Assembly: GCA_002778195.1 (NCBI GenBank)
Contig: PCDI01000002.1
Span: forward strand, 3,857,234-3,921,233
DNA length: 64,000 bases
Direction of reading: 5' to 3'
From: Raffaelea ambrosiae
Taxonomy: Eukaryota; Ascomycota; Sordariomycetes; Ophiostomatales; Ophiostomataceae
A program made the translations under genes and the position numbers. The number at the start of each line of letters is the position of its first letter. The stretch's first letter is position 1. This document shows, one piece after another, positions 1-10,279 of this stretch. The notes below the pieces were generated by a model. The model did no database searches and was not told the DNA's origin. It saw only the letters and a list, made by a program, of their open reading frames with translations.

Positions 1-42
1 GGCAGCGACGTCCTGATCGACGGTGGTTACGTTCTCCCATAG
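1..42 (+). CDS. C-terminal tail of a short-chain dehydrogenase (partial, cut by window edge)
   Basis: The first 14 codons, read in frame 1, give GSDVLIDGGYVLP followed by TAG at 40-42. A tail of the form G-S-x-V-x-x-D-G-G-Y is typical of the end of classical SDR enzymes (last strand and cofactor-side loop of the Rossmann fold). The rest of the gene lies upstream of the window, so cofactor motif, catalytic Tyr/Lys and substrate cannot be judged. Its strand matches the next two genes (MDR and FAD oxidoreductases), so it may be one more redox gene of the same neighbourhood. The identification rests on 13 residues only. Confidence 0.6.
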   Translation, partial: GSDVLIDGGYVLP

Positions 43-1463
43 ACACAGAACGACTGCCATATATGGTGATTCCAGCCATTTGCAAGCACTGCAGATACAA
101 CATGTTGCATCTAGATCAAACGATTGTCTCTGGGGTGAATGTAGAAGACATACTGATGTGCTCGTTGACACTCCCCATGTACTTGCGGTGTTTGGCATGT
201 CGGGTCGCTGGCCAGAGCTGGCCTTGTCATAGGCGTACAATTAGCAATACCCCTGGAAGGGCTAGCGAGCGGCCTGGTGCCAAATACCCAGAAATCTCGA
301 CCGTTGCAAGACACTGCTCTATGTGCTATGTACGAGTACACTCCCAAGACTCCTGACACCGGTGAGGAAAACCCACATTACGTTCTAGAACGAACAGTTG
401 CACAATAGACATACGAGTGCCCATGGCCAGCGTCCTAGTCCCGAAGCCCGCATATTTCTGTCCATGACACAGGAAAAATGCCCAAGAAGGGCTGTGGCTG
501 CATATGCACTAAGATACACACAGCCACGAAAACATCTACAAATAACCCCTTTGGGAAACGGAGAAGAAAAACCCGCCGTCTGTTGGTGTGATCTGTATAG
601 CTGATGCAATTCACAAGTTAACCGAGCCTCGGCAGCGTCGTCTTATCCACTCAGCTGCTTTGGGGGGGGGGGAAGAAAAATAGAAAAAGAAGGAAAGAAA
701 CAGGCCTAAGACACATAGCGTCAGCACCTTGAAAAAGTTTCCTCCCATTTCCACACTTGCGGGCCAGTGAACACAGGTCACAGGTCAGTGAACACAGGCC
801 AGTGAACACAGGCCAGTGATCAGAGGTCAACCATGCGTGGGGCTGCTTCTATTTCAAATTCCCAAAAGTACGAGTAAAGCACCGATCTGGAAGTCTGTTG
901 TGGGGAGTCAGGCAACGTTCACTACCAATTCCCACAATTGGGATTTGTTGCAGTGGCTCCATCGACAACAACGACGACATCGTCAACCCCAGCCGCACCG
1001 GCGATTCTCTGGCGGCTTCACAGTGTCTTGCGAGACCGTTGGCCATGGCCTCCGCTCCGGGCCATGGGCGACTTTGTATTTGTCCCGACCCCGGTCACCA
1101 TCGCCAAATTCGGGTTTTTTTACATGTATTAATCTCACGCAGTTTCGCAATATGAAATTTCGGCTCCGGATTCCGGAGCTCGTGAAGCTGGCCGTGATCG
1201 AAAAAGCAAAAGACAAAAAGACAAAAAAAAAAAACTAGAATGTAATTAACGCATCTGTGAGACCACTAACCACGGTCTTGTCAGCAGCCACATGGCGGCA
1301 ACTTACCCCTAACCAGAGATATGCGCGACGGCCTGGAACGATGATGTCATGTCCCCTTGCCAGGCCGATCACCACAACTATATATCTTATATATCTGTCT
1401 GATCTTTTTTCCCGACTTGCAAAAGTAAACGAAAACGGACCCAGGATCCTGATTTGTTGCACC
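43..1463. other. Intergenic region, no gene seen
   Basis: About 1.4 kb between the SDR tail and the MDR gene. Open frames here are short, overlap on both strands and show no recognisable motif. It holds a G11 tract near 662-672, the tandem repeat listed separately at 761-827, and two copies of the octamer TACGAGTA (about 331 and 869). The last 100 bases should hold the promoter of the MDR gene, including an A/T-rich stretch near 1380-1400. Confidence 0.6.
761..827. repeat. Short tandem repeat, about 15-bp unit, four imperfect copies
   Basis: The unit is close to CCAGTGAACACAGG, with copies starting near 763, 784, 799 and 814. The last copy has diverged (CCAGTGATCAGAGG). It lies in non-coding DNA about 640 bp upstream of the MDR gene. 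No function is evident. Confidence 0.75.
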
Positions 1464-2832
1464 ATGGCTTCCGACATGTTTGCTGTCGTCGCACCAGAAT
1501 ACACTGATCCCTCGGGGTACCAGTTCGCCCAAGTGCCGCGGCCGGTGATCAGCGACAAGACGGATGTCTTGATCCGTGTGCATGCTGCCAGCATCAACCC
1601 CATTGATGTCAAGAAGGCCTCAGGCATGCTGAAGCTTTTTTTGACAGAAGAGTGCGGCAGTTTTCCTTTGCCTTTTCCTTTGCCTCTATAATTAGCCATA
1701 GCACTGACTGGACACACGCGACATCTAGATTTCCCTACAAAATCGGCTATGATGCCGCGGGTGTCGTGGAAGAGATCGGTGACCAGGTCACTCGCTTTGG
1801 TGTCGGCGACGAAGTGTTTGTTCGGCTTCCCGAGATCAGCCGAGGTGAGTGCCGCTCCCCGTCCATCAGACGGTCTCGATTCAAGAGAGTCCCGAGCTGA
1901 CGATTGCCCGCCCAGGCTCGTGGAGCGAATACGTCAAGTGTCCAGAGTCGTGCATTGCCCTCAAGCCCAGCAACCTCTCCTTTAGCGAGGCTGCATCGCT
2001 GCCTCTGGCGGCCCTGACAGCGCTGCAGGCTCTGCGGCAGTATCCCGGGTCACTGGAAGGCAAGACTGTGCTGGTGCCTGCCGGTTGTGAGTTTTTTTTC
2101 TTTCTTTTTTTTTCTTTTTTTTTTCTTTTTCTTTTTCTGTCACTCTTTTCTCCCGTGATGCTCACCCAACCCGTATGCTGACATATCGGTTCCCTCTTTT
2201 TTTTTTTTTTTTTTGAAAAAGTAAGCGGCACAGGTGCCTATGCGTGTCAGCTGGCGAAGAACGTCTTTCACGCCGGCAAAGTCATCACCACGGTCTCGAC
2301 CGCAAAGGTGCCCCAAGTTCCTCAGCTTCTCGGCAAGGGAGTGGTCGACCAAGTCATCGACTACACCAAAGAAGACCCCGCCAAGGTCATCCCTCGTGGC
2401 TCCGTCGACTTCTTTTTCGATACCACCGGCCAGGCCATGCCGCTCCTTTCGCTCATGGTACCCTCCACGAGCCAGATCATATCCATCTCCACAACGCCAG
2501 CACCGGACACCGTGCAGAAAGCCAACTTCATGCAGCGGCCCGACCACCCACACATTCCGTGGTTTGCACGGCTCATCCTGGGCTCTCTGGATTCCGTTTA
2601 CAGGCTGCGTGCCCGGCGCTGGTGCACGGGATACAAATACACGTTTATGGAGCCCAGCGGACAAGACCTGGCCGAGGTGACCAAGGTTGTCGAGGCGGGC
2701 CAGCTGCTGCCTGTCATCGGCTCGCGGGTCGACATCAGGGACACGGCCAAAGTGCGCGAAGCGGCCATGCAGTCGTACAAAGGCAAGGGCGGGATGGGCA
2801 AGACTATCATTGAGGTTGTGCCATCGTCCTGA
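1464..2832 (+). CDS. Zinc-type alcohol dehydrogenase-like / quinone oxidoreductase (MDR superfamily)
   Basis: Exons 1464-1651, 1729-1844, 1916-2086 and 2222-2832 join to a 361-residue protein. All three introns have GT-AG ends (GTGCGG, GTGAGT, GTGAGT), and each join restores a continuous family pattern. The N-terminal half has the GroES-like fold signature ([15 protein letters not shown], then [17 protein letters not shown]). The nucleotide-binding loop appears at the exon 3/4 junction as [18 protein letters not shown], pointing to NAD(P)H use. Structural zinc cysteines are absent, so it belongs to the non-zinc, quinone-oxidoreductase or RTN4IP1-like branch. Predicted to be a soluble redox enzyme with unknown substrate. 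It lies just upstream of, and on the same strand as, an FAD-linked oxidase, which suggests a shared pathway. Intron 3 is unusually T-rich. Confidence 0.88.
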
Positions 2833-3480
2833 GGCACGGCAGTAAGCAAATGAAACATATAACTAGCCAGACTGCGATGTGGCGATGGCGGTAGTGAATA
2901 CACAGGTCACCATTCCGGAATCAAAGAGGCTCCCAAGGTCCGAAGGCCGGTTCCTCCGAAACGCCGAGACAATGCCGCCCGATATGTGTCTCATAAATAG
3001 TAGCCCCGTGTCGGGTGGCAGCTTTGTGTCGGATCAACCCTTGTGAGGCCAAGGTCGTATTGCGACTGTGCATTCAACGCGCATGTAAGACGAGATGCGA
3101 CGTGTAGAGCACTTTGAAGAATCCGCTGCCAGGGTTTGTCGGCATGATGAGCACTAGCCGCGTCAAGTCCAGGCATGTCAGCAATGGGACACAATGTAAG
3201 CCTGGCAAGGCTCGCAATACATTGCTCGTTTTGTCCTAGAGCCTTTATGGTGATTAATGATCCATTGTCTTTAAGAAGCTGGCAGCACATGCAGTCTGAC
3301 TGGATCTTACTTTGTGGAATATTGGCCACATCTTTCTGCTACTATCAAAAAGACATGTATAAAGGCCCATGGTGAAAAAGGCTGGCTGCTAATGCTGTTT
3401 CTGCTTCACGCTTACGCATACAGTGAAGTTGACAATAGGTCTTCGAGTGTATTTTGTTGTATATTATTCCAAACGAAAAC
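2833..3480. other. Intergenic region between the MDR and FAD oxidoreductase genes
   Basis: This 648 bp holds the 3' end of the MDR gene and the promoter of the FAD gene. A short AT-rich stretch (TGTATAAAG near 3357) lies about 120 bp before the FAD start codon and could act as a TATA element. No other gene is supported. Confidence 0.55.
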
Positions 3481-5143
3481 ATGGCGCCTGGGTTGGCTTC
3501 AACAGCGGCGGCTCTCCGCACGCATCTCGGCGCGAACTCAAGCATCAAGGTGTACACACCAGACTCGCCAGAGTTCGGCTCCGTGAAGCAATGCTACATT
3601 GAGAGACCGGAAGCACCGTTTGCGATTGCCCGGCCCCAGTCGGCCGATGACGTGCAGACGCTGGTGACATTCTGCCTCGCAAACGACATTGACTTTCTCG
3701 TTCGCAGTGCCGGCCACGACTGTATTGGCCGCACACAGGTGCAGGATGTGCTGACCATAGACATGCGCGACATGCACTATGTGGTCGCAGACGAGTCGAA
3801 GACGACGGCTCGCGTCGGTGGCGGCACCACACACCACGAGGTAGCAGCGGAACTGGGAAAGCTGGACCTGGTGACACCCATGTACGTGGAATTTCGAGAC
3901 AACAGATGGAGGAGCGGGGGAGGAGGACAAGAGGGACAAAACAGAAGCTAATATCTGACCTTGCAGTGGAACCATTGCCAGCGTTGGTTACGTTGGCTGG
4001 GCTACCCTCGGTGGCTATGGTCCTTTCTCGCCTGCCTGGGGACTTGGTGTCGACCAGATCGTCGGAGCCAAGCTGGTCAATGCCAAGGGCGAGCTTGTCG
4101 ACACGGACCGCGAGCTCCTGAAAGGCCTCCGCGGCGGGGGTGGCATCTTTGGCGTGATCGCGGAGCTCGTCGTCAAGGTGTATCCGATGGACGGGGTAAG
4201 TGAGCAAATATATGTATATATATATANNNNNNNNNNNNNNNNNNNNNNNNNNNNNNNNNNNNNNNNNNNNNNNNNNTTTTTTTGATGCGCCATCAATTTC
4301 AACTAACACTCTGTAAAAAAAAAGATGACGTATGGCCTGGTGGCTTTCTCGCCGGACGAGCTGAACGAGAATTGGCAAGCGTTTGGCCGACTGTACAACA
4401 AGCTGGTGGAGGAAGGCCTGCCGGCCGAGCTGAACATGCATGCAGTCGGCTTGCCGTTGCCCAGTGTCGGCAATGTCTTGGGTTTCATCGTCGCCTGGCG
4501 GGGCCGCGACCTGGAGGAGGCCAACAAGTGGGTGGATCGACTGGTGACCCTGGGCACGCCGATTCTCCGCCAGCTCACAGTCGGATCGGTGGCGGAGTAT
4601 GCGGCACACAACGAGAAGCTTCTCACATACGGCGTGCATGGCCGCCTGTACTCGCTCAACTTTCGAAAATACACGCCCACGACGACAGAGATCCTGGCCA
4701 AATATTCGGCACACTTCCCGGCGGCCGAAGCGGGCCTGTCCATCCACGCACTGCGGGCACCCAAGGAAAACGACGAGTCCGTGTTTGGGTCACGGACGAG
4801 CCACTTTGTGCTGGAAATAATGGCGATTTCTTCAGATGCCAGCCGGGCCGAGGACGCTGCCAGGTACGTCGTTTGATTCGGATCCCAAAAGCGTGATGCT
4901 GAAAAAATAGTGTCTCACATGCCATTCGTGCTTAGATGGGCCGAGTCGCTTCGAAAGGAGCTTCGTGAAGGCGACCCTACCAATATATGCGAAGACTCGT
5001 ATATGGCCCTTGTGGACGATGCGGAGGCGGACTACAGGAAAATCTACGGTCGACATTATGACACGTTGCTGGAGCTCAAGAAGAAATACGACCCCGAGAA
5101 TGTTTTCCAATATGCGGTCCCGAGGATTGCGACGCCTCTGTAG
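3481..5143 (+). CDS. FAD-linked oxidoreductase, berberine-bridge / glucooligosaccharide oxidase-like
   Basis: Exons 3481-3881, 3967-4195, 4325-4863 and 4936-5143 give 458 residues. The FAD-binding PCMH fold is clear: FLVRSAGHDCIGRTQVQDVL, then the GGGTTHHEVAAELGK stretch, then GTIASVGYVGWATLGGYG across the first splice join. The His in SAGHD aligns with the residue that carries 8-alpha-histidyl FAD in this family (usually SGGH; here Gly is replaced by Ala). The Cys that makes the second flavin bond in bicovalent members is not seen in the GTIASVG segment, so a single covalent link is likely. The C-terminal BBE motif YDPENVF is present. No signal peptide is seen, so it is probably intracellular. 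Intron 2 (4196-4324) contains a 50-N gap, so its true length is unknown, but the frame continues well across it. Substrate unknown. Confidence 0.88.
4227..4276. other. Assembly gap (50 N) inside an intron
   Basis: Fifty undetermined bases sit within intron 2 of the FAD oxidoreductase gene, preceded by a TA-rich microsatellite (TATATGTATATATATATA). The round number suggests a placeholder of unknown size. Exon sequence on both sides is intact. Confidence 0.9.
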
Positions 5144-5950
5144 ATGGAGCAGGTCGGCAACGCTCGGTAGATTGGTTTCCACGAACGTTTCCTGAAGCCG
5201 GGGAATAGTTAGGCTCATAAATGCTGAATTTATTAGTCGAATTCGTCTACTAGTCAAATTCGCCCAAACCTCTCGCAACTGTACTGATACAGCTTTGCCA
5301 CCAGTGATTCTCAGCAAAAAAAAATTTAAAATAAAATAAAATAAAACAAAAACAAAAACGCCTCACCCATATCAGATGATCAATTCTTTGTTCAATTTCT
5401 TGGCTATGTTCCAATCTCGCCCGTCATCTTATATGTCGTCACAGGCGGCTTTAATTCCTATCGCGGATCATTGTTTGTCCAGAGGGCATCATGTATAGTG
5501 GTGTTGGCTGCCTTCCTTCCCTGTTGGGAGCCGCAAGCTCACACGCACTTTCCCTTGGTCGCTCTCTCTCTTCATCCACCTCGAAACTCTATTTTGACCC
5601 TTTTTTTTTTCCTTTTCTTTTCTCGGCACGCAGAAAGAGTCAGTTTGGCCGACACATGCGGTTTCTTACTCTTTCGCCCCCCTCCCCAAAACACAGCCAC
5701 TTCCTGGTTGCTCCTCCCGCCAACAGCGCCAGATTATAAATTGATTCGTCCGTAAGACGTGGCCGGAGAAACATCCATGCCAAGCCTTTTTTTTCCCTGC
5801 AGCGCACCCGAAAAATAAAAACAAGAAAAACACAAAGACAGGGAAAACAAGAACGAGAAAAAACACATCACCCTTTCTAGACCCCCCGACCAGGTCACAG
5901 ATGACGGACACCATCCAACTTTGCCAAGCAGCCACGAAGCAGAAAGAAGC
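5144..5950. other. Intergenic region upstream of the Pro/Ala-rich gene
   Basis: An 807 bp spacer. It contains an A-rich tract near 5318-5360, pyrimidine-rich stretches near 5540-5640 and an A/G-rich stretch just before the next gene, as is common in fungal promoters and 5' leaders. No further gene is supported. Confidence 0.55.
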
Positions 5951-6868
5951 ATGGCGTCTGAAGGATCAACAGCCACCACTGCCACCACCACCACCACCAC
6001 AGGAGAAGGGTCTGGGTCAGGAGCGGCAGCTTCGTCACAGGCCACATACGATGACCTGAAGCGGCTGACGCCGTTGCTGGCAGCCGAGCTCGACCACCTG
6101 CGGGCCTCGCTGCGCGAACACAACCTCTGGCTGCAGCGGTATGGCCAAGGCAGCGACGACGGCCACGGGGGCGGCAGCGGGTCGGTAGTGGGCCCACCAC
6201 CACCACTGGGCGGCGGCAGCAGTTCGGCCACCACGTCACAGCCACCACCACCACCACCAGCAACAGCCTCTGTGCAAGGAGACGCGCCCGCATCATCACA
6301 ACGCGCGCCGCCACCACCACTGTCCCCACCACAAGCAGCAGCAGCGCACGCCTCCCCACCGCCGGCGGCCCATGTCTTCCTGCAACCACCACCAGCACCA
6401 CCAGGGTCGGATCCGGAGTCGTCCGGGCTTGCCGGGGCAGCGAGAACAGCGGCAGCGGCGGCGGCTGCGTCTGCGACGCCTACTCCGGCGGCCGATGCGG
6501 CTGTCGCCGCGGCCGCGGTGGCCGCGGCGTCGGGCAACGCCAGCCCGCCGCCGTACTCGGCGTCGGACGTGCCCGACTACAGCCGCAGCGACGGCGCGGT
6601 GCGCTACGAGGTGGAGCAGCGGCGCGACCAGCTGATGGAGTGGCTCAAGGAGGGTGAGGACCTGCTGCGGGAGTACTCGGCGCGCTTTGCCCAGCTGGCC
6701 GAGGAGCTGCACCTGCCGGCGGAAGACGTGCTGGGCACGTGGAACGAGGCGGCCTCGGACAACGCGCTGCCCGGGTACACCATGATCGAGACGCGCGAGG
6801 AGCTGATGGTGGGCAACGTGGGCGAGGTGCCGCCCAACTATGTGCGGTCGCCGCCGACGCGGAGCTGA
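5951..6868 (+). CDS. Hypothetical protein, low-complexity Pro/Ala-rich centre with a helical C-terminal region
   Basis: Single exon, 305 residues from the ATG at 5951. An open frame continues upstream but only with TTG as a start. Residues about 30-75 form a helix-prone segment (DDLKRLTPLLAAELDHLR). The middle (about 80-205) is Ser/Gly/Pro/Ala low complexity. The last 95 residues are ordered and charged, with YEVEQRRDQLMEWLKEGEDL and a tail ending PPNYVRSPPTRS. I recognise no family. Third-position GC is very high and the C-terminal block looks constrained, which supports a real gene. No signal peptide or membrane segment is visible. An AATAAA-like signal follows near 7096. Confidence 0.62.
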   Translation: MASEGSTATTATTTTTTGEGSGSGAAASSQATYDDLKRLTPLLAAELDHLRASLREHNLWLQRYGQGSDDGHGGGSGSVVGPPPPLGGGSSSATTSQPPPPPPATASVQGDAPASSQRAPPPPLSPPQAAAAHASPPPAAHVFLQPPPAPPGSDPESSGLAGAARTAAAAAAASATPTPAADAAVAAAAVAAASGNASPPPYSASDVPDYSRSDGAVRYEVEQRRDQLMEWLKEGEDLLREYSARFAQLAEELHLPAEDVLGTWNEAASDNALPGYTMIETREELMVGNVGEVPPNYVRSPPTRS

Positions 6869-7249
6869 TTCGAAACGCGATGCATGTGTGTGTACGCGTG
6901 TGTGTGTTCGAACGTACGTGGCGTGCGACAAGCAGGCAGAGGATACCACTTGAATTTTTATAGAATGCCCTCGATGTTTTTTTTTTTTTTTTCGTATTCT
7001 TTTCTTTTTTTTTTGCACGTTATACCTCTATACACGTTCGACATCGACACGTTCAAGGACACGTAAGGGTCTTCATTTTTGTCGGGGGGGGGAAACAATA
7101 AACTGGGAGAATCCATTCATGATGCTATCTATCACACTTTTTTTCATGTCCATTCTCTTCCGAGGGGGGTATGTCCATCTCGATTCAACGTATCGTACAT
7201 TTCTGGCCCGCTCCTCTTTCGCTCCTCTTTCGCTCCCGTTTTCCTCACA
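6869..7249. other. Convergent 3' spacer
   Basis: This 381 bp lies between the Pro/Ala-rich gene and the end of the Zn2Cys6 regulator on the other strand. It contains T-rich runs (6979-7015), a G tract near 7084-7092 and an AATAAA-like site. No gene seen. Confidence 0.6.
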
Positions 7250-10200
7250 CTATAGCCACGACTTGTTGCCCTCCCGCCCTGGATCCATCGTCGTCTCGCG
7301 CATCAGGTTGTCAAAGAAGGCCATGTCGACGCCCTGGAAGGCCCATTGATCGGACCCCGCCGCCGGCGTCGGGTACATGGGCTGCGTCGGCAGAGGCACA
7401 CAGTCGGCGCCCGGGCAGGCTCCGGCTGCCGCGGCATCATCCATGTTGTTCGGGATGAGAGACAGCATCCCGCCCGGCGTGGGTGAGGCGGGCCCGGACG
7501 GATGCTGGACTGGCAGGGCATTGTGGTCGTGGCCGTGGCCGTTGCTGTTGTCCGTGGTGGCCATGTGCTGGTCCCTGGGGGCAGAGGACAGATCTTGGCC
7601 CATCAGCCCGGCAAAGCTGATAAACTGCTCCATGCGCGGCAAAAGGGCAACGTCATAGGCGGTCCGGATGCCCTGGTCGAGAGTCGAATGGGCCGTAGGA
7701 AAACTGGGTTCCTGCTCCTGTGGCTGCGGCTGCGGTGCACAGGTGCTGGTGGGACTCGTTGGGCGGGTTAGCGTGTTGGTGTTCATGTTGATGTTGGTGT
7801 TGGCAACAGAAGTCGTGATAGAATCTGGCGTCTTGTCGAGGTCGTCGTCGTCGTCGTCGTCGTCGTCATCGTCGGCAGTGCTGCGCACAACCTCTGGGGT
7901 TGTCTCGTCGGGATAGGGCAGAGATGAGAACTTGTTCCGAGCATGGGCGGGCGGCTGCAGGTGGGCCTCCTTGGTGATGGCACCGTTGCGGGCAATGGTG
8001 ATGTAGCCGACGTAGGGCACGGAGATGCGCATCCCACGGGCAGTGCCTCTTCCTCGTCGTCGTCGTCGTCCTTCTCCTCCTCCTTCTCCCGTGGAGGTGC
8101 CGATGGCACCGATGGCGCCGCTGCGGGCGGCCTCGGCCTCAATGTCCAGCAGCTGGCGCAGCAGGTCGACGCTGGTCTCGCTGATGGCGTCCTCGTTGAG
8201 CTTGCCGACGATCTTCATGCTCTCGAGAACCTCCTCGGTCATGGCGCGGTCCGACAGGCGCTGGTGGGCCAGCAGGTTGGCGGGCATGGCCAGGGAGGCC
8301 GCCGCCCCGATGCCGGGATGGCCGCCGGCGGCCGTGGGGGCGTTGTGCCGGTTGCGGTGGCCGTCGATGTGGACCAGGATCAGGGTCAGGCCGGCGGTGA
8401 GGGCAAAGAACTCGGCATAGCGGCAGCAGCCGGCCACGTGGTTGTGGCTGCGCAGGGCAATGTAGCGGCTGAGGACTTCGCGGCTGGCGCCCACGGAGAC
8501 GATGCGGCTGTACTCGCGGTTGCGCTGCTGGACGATGTCGTCTTCGGAGGAGGGGGAGGTGGTGCTCGTAGGAGCCGTGGTGGAGGCGGAAGACGAAGAC
8601 GTCGTTGTCGACTGCGACGAGGAAGGCGTGTCGGTAGAAGAAGACGCGGCGCTGACCGAGGACGACGGATGCAGCATGTAGGGCAAGTGCAGCTGGTGCA
8701 GCAGGTTGTAGTAGAAGGACTGGTAGGTGAGCCGCATGGTCTCCCACAGGCTCGTCTCGCCGGCGGGCACGCTGGACAGGTTGGGCGGCAGCCACCAGCG
8801 GCTGGGGAGGGCGGCGGCGATGTCCTGCATCTCCTTGTCGATCTTGAGCGTGTTGGCGTAGTCGTCGGGGCGCGGCCCGCGCTCGTTGCGGTCGAGGATG
8901 AAGCTGGTGATGGTGGCCAGCTTGTGCTCGAGCTGGCCCAGGGGCGTGTCGTTGCCGAGCACGTCGGGGGGCGGTAGGGGCGCGTGGATTGTGGTCTGCG
9001 GCAGGCCGAGCAGCAGGCACATGAAGCGCTCGGTCGACAGCAAGCGGTACCACAGGAACTGGGGGTCGAGGTGGAAGGGGTGCAGCAGCGAGGAGAAGGA
9101 AGAGGAGGAGGAGGAGGAGAACGGCGACGGCGACGACGACGACGCGGCACCGCGGAAGTGGGTGGCGGCGGCGTTCTTCTGGCTGGCGCTCTGGCGCGGG
9201 ATGCGCATCAGCTGGGCCAGGGACAGGGCGCGGCGCCAGGTGAGCCACGAGCGGCGCAGCTGGCCGCCGTTGGCGTGGTACAGGCCCTCCAGCATGAGGC
9301 ACTCGACGCCCTCGAGCGTGTTGTCGAGCAGCTCGTCGTTGCGCGTGACCAGGCTGATGGCGGTGCGGGCCAGCCGCGTGGTGATGTCGCGCACCGGCTC
9401 CGACAGCACCGCCAGGTGGCGGTAGGTGGCCGGGTCGGAGCCCTGCAGCACGACGGCGATGACCAGCATCCGCCGCGCGATCAGCACCGGGTGCGTCTGC
9501 GGCCCGTGGCGGACGCACAGCCCCTGCGGCGGCCAGAAGCCGCGGTCGCGCACGTCGCGGTGCGACCGGAAGGCCAGCTGCACGTGGTTGTACGACTGCG
9601 TCGTGTGGTCGGCAATGTGCTCCATGTCGCGCGCCGACGGGAAGACCGACAGCAGCGCCGCCGACAGCGTCTCGTGCGAGACGCCCGGCAGCATCGTGGC
9701 CACCCCCGGCGCGGCGTCGGCGTCCGCGCTGCTGCTACCACTACCACCACCACGGCGGACCGGCGGCGGTGGCGCCTCGCCACAGCCGGAAACAGAGGCG
9801 GCGGCCGACGACGCGGGCGTGTCGCTGGGCGCGGGCGTGACCATGCCGCTGGGCACACACGCAGACGGGGCTGCGTCGGCCGAGCTGCCGCGCAGAGGCG
9901 GGCCCGGTCCGGGCGTGTGGGTGCGGCCCGTGCTTGCACGCCCACTGCTCCCACCGCCGGCCGCCGCACCGCCGGCCGCCTTGTCCGCCAGCTGGCGGAT
10001 CATCTCCTCCATGCGCACAATGCGGTCGCCGACCAGGCGGCTCTTGGCCGCCGGCGTGGTGGTCTCCTCGGGGAACTCCTGGCTGACGCAGCGCAGACAG
10101 CGCTTCGCACAGCCGATGCAGGTAGCGTCGCCGTCGCTGGCAAAGACGCAGCGCACCTTGCGCCGCTTGCACTCCCAGCATGTGTGCGTGCCCTTGCGCA

Positions 10201-10279
10201 CCTTGCGCCGCTTGGCCTGCGGCTCAGCCGGCGGCTCAGCCAACGGCTCAGCCGACTCGGTGAAATCCGGGGATGCCAT
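7250..10279 (-). CDS. Large Zn(II)2Cys6 transcription factor
   Basis: Single long exon on the minus strand, 1009 residues from the ATG at 10279 (MASPDFTES). The open frame extends upstream without a clear start, and the DNA-binding domain begins only about 30 residues in, so this ATG fits best. The zinc cluster CWECKRRKVRC followed by CIGCAKRCLRC matches C-x2-C-x6-C-x9-C-x2-C-x6-C. Basic residues precede it (AKRRKVRKG). A middle-homology region of fungal regulators is likely at about 220-650, including a WRRALSLAQLMRI segment typical of these proteins. Low-complexity runs of Ser, Asp (ten in a row near 7840-7870) and Thr interrupt it. A nuclear regulator, divergent from the DHA2 transporter at 11890 with 1.6 kb between, so it may control that gene. 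Target unknown. Confidence 0.9.
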   Translation of the reverse strand: MASPDFTESAEPLAEPPAEPQAKRRKVRKGTHTCWECKRRKVRCVFASDGDATCIGCAKRCLRCVSQEFPEETTTPAAKSRLVGDRIVRMEEMIRQLADKAAGGAAAGGGSSGRASTGRTHTPGPGPPLRGSSADAAPSACVPSGMVTPAPSDTPASSAAASVSGCGEAPPPPVRRGGGSGSSSADADAAPGVATMLPGVSHETLSAALLSVFPSARDMEHIADHTTQSYNHVQLAFRSHRDVRDRGFWPPQGLCVRHGPQTHPVLIARRMLVIAVVLQGSDPATYRHLAVLSEPVRDITTRLARTAISLVTRNDELLDNTLEGVECLMLEGLYHANGGQLRRSWLTWRRALSLAQLMRIPRQSASQKNAAATHFRGAASSSSPSPFSSSSSSSFSSLLHPFHLDPQFLWYRLLSTERFMCLLLGLPQTTIHAPLPPPDVLGNDTPLGQLEHKLATITSFILDRNERGPRPDDYANTLKIDKEMQDIAAALPSRWWLPPNLSSVPAGETSLWETMRLTYQSFYYNLLHQLHLPYMLHPSSSVSAASSSTDTPSSSQSTTTSSSSASTTAPTSTTSPSSEDDIVQQRNREYSRIVSVGASREVLSRYIALRSHNHVAGCCRYAEFFALTAGLTLILVHIDGHRNRHNAPTAAGGHPGIGAAASLAMPANLLAHQRLSDRAMTEEVLESMKIVGKLNEDAISETSVDLLRQLLDIEAEAARSGAIGAIGTSTGEGGGEGRRRRRGRGTARGMRISVPYVGYITIARNGAITKEAHLQPPAHARNKFSSLPYPDETTPEVVRSTADDDDDDDDDDDLDKTPDSITTSVANTNINMNTNTLTRPTSPTSTCAPQPQPQEQEPSFPTAHSTLDQGIRTAYDVALLPRMEQFISFAGLMGQDLSSAPRDQHMATTDNSNGHGHDHNALPVQHPSGPASPTPGGMLSLIPNNMDDAAAAGACPGADCVPLPTQPMYPTPAAGSDQWAFQGVDMAFFDNLMRETTMDPGREGNKSWL

